In this document: positions 13,412 through 13,631 of the stretch, piece after piece
How the letters are laid out: each line of letters opens with the position of its first letter
How positions within the stretch are numbered: position 1 is the first letter of the stretch
From: CAZFQG01 sp964520785
GTDB lineage: Bacteria; Planctomycetota; Planctomycetia; Pirellulales; Thermoguttaceae
NCBI GenBank assembly: GCA_964520785.1
Contig: CAZFQG010000174.1
Coordinates: forward strand, 1 to 13,631
Reading direction: 5' to 3'
Length of the DNA stretch: 13,631 nt
Program-made: the position numbers and the translations under genes
The notes under the pieces: generated by a model
What the model was told of the DNA's origin: nothing
What the model saw: the letters and a program-made list of their open reading frames with translations, nothing else
The model's database searches: none

Positions 13412-13434
13412 AAACACTCCATCCTGGGGTGTTT
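13412..13434 (-). promoter_or_regulatory. Hairpin with AGGAT loop in the csrA leader, likely CsrA binding site
   Basis: On the minus strand AAACACCCC pairs with GGAGTGTTT (9 bp including one G-U) around the 5-nt loop AGGAT. Together they read CCAGGATGG, close to the known CsrA consensus core CARGGAUG, with GGA in the loop as CsrA prefers. It lies 36 nt upstream of the csrA ATG. A second GGA is in the ribosome-binding site (13379-13381), so a dimer could bridge both. The 3' arm is followed by only a short T-run, so a terminator for an upstream gene is the main alternative. Confidence 0.5.
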
Positions 13435-13446
13435 CGCTCTCACTAG

Positions 13447-13466
13447 CGCGGCAACTCGCTGCCGCG
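13447..13466. repeat. GC-rich inverted repeat upstream of csrA
   Basis: CGCGGCA (13447-13453) and TGCCGCG (13460-13466) form a perfect 7-bp stem with a 6-nt loop. There is no U-tract on either strand. It lies between the possible upstream coding end and the csrA leader hairpin. Confidence 0.5.
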
Positions 13467-13477
13467 TTGCTCCACTC

Positions 13478-13630
13478 CTATTCGCAATCTCTTTCCGTAT
13501 CTTGGAACCCCGGCAGGATGTACCGGAACCCGTGCCTCGGCACCGCCCACTCGCGACTTTCGGCGGCGCGGTAGGTTCCCGCGTCTTGGCTGAATAGACG
13601 AGTACTGGGGCCGCGACACTTTAAGGGACT
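13478..13630 (-). CDS. Possible 3' end of an unknown gene, cut by window edge
   Basis: An open frame enters from the right edge and ends at TAG (13480-13478), giving 50 residues including TYRAAESREWAVPRHGFRYI. Its composition looks more protein-like than the other frames, and its third codon positions are moderately GC-rich. No domain is recognised. Another minus-strand frame is also open here, so coding status is uncertain. Confidence 0.3.
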   Translation of the reverse strand, partial: SPLKCRGPSTRLFSQDAGTYRAAESREWAVPRHGFRYILPGFQDTERDCE

Positions 13631-13631
13631 T

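Noticed and set aside
13376..13631. tRNA or small RNA gene at the right edge
   Set aside because: Several stems are present, but no tRNA-like set of arms or conserved loops could be assembled.

Overview
The window most likely comes from a planctomycete, probably a Pirellulales-like lineage. Three things point there. An ECF sigma factor of the Rhodopirellula/Verrucomicrobium type is coupled to a membrane FecR-domain protein. The ribosomal cluster has the order rplY-pth-rpsF-ssb-rplI with no rpsR between ssb and rplI, and its L9 has a basic N-terminal extension. A GYF_2-domain protein and csrA lie nearby. The DNA is GC-rich, and almost all genes are on the minus strand. Assignments rest on recognising conserved protein motifs by eye; no database search was run.

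Layout from high to low coordinates, which is the direction of transcription for most genes. At 13631-12041 there is a possible 3' end of an unknown gene, then a structured leader, csrA, and a secreted or anchored low-complexity protein of 313 aa. This last gene converges on the only well-supported plus-strand gene, a GYF_2-domain protein (11181-12002), with a GC-rich hairpin between them. A divergent promoter region (10796-11180) separates the GYF gene from glmU (nucleotidyltransferase domain only) and prs, which are 6 nt apart. A 275-bp spacer with short repeats follows, then rplY-pth-rpsF-ssb-rplI, which ends in a good intrinsic terminator at 5794-5817. Next come tyrA and purL (purL carries two fused PurS-like domains and no glutaminase domain). 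A 382-bp spacer with a terminator-like hairpin leads to the sigma factor, whose stop codon overlaps the start of the FecR-domain gene (ATGA); that gene runs off the left edge.

Functionally the window is mostly housekeeping: cell-wall and nucleotide precursors (GlmU, Prs, PurL), aromatic amino acids (TyrA), translation (L25, Pth, S6, L9) and SSB. Two regulatory modules are added: the sigma/FecR pair, and CsrA with RNA structures suited to CsrA binding. I see no mobile elements, CRISPR arrays, tRNA or rRNA genes. The most interesting parts are the csrA leader hairpin that puts an AGGAU loop upstream of csrA itself, the structured leader of the GYF gene, and the 10-bp-phased repeats upstream of the sigma factor.
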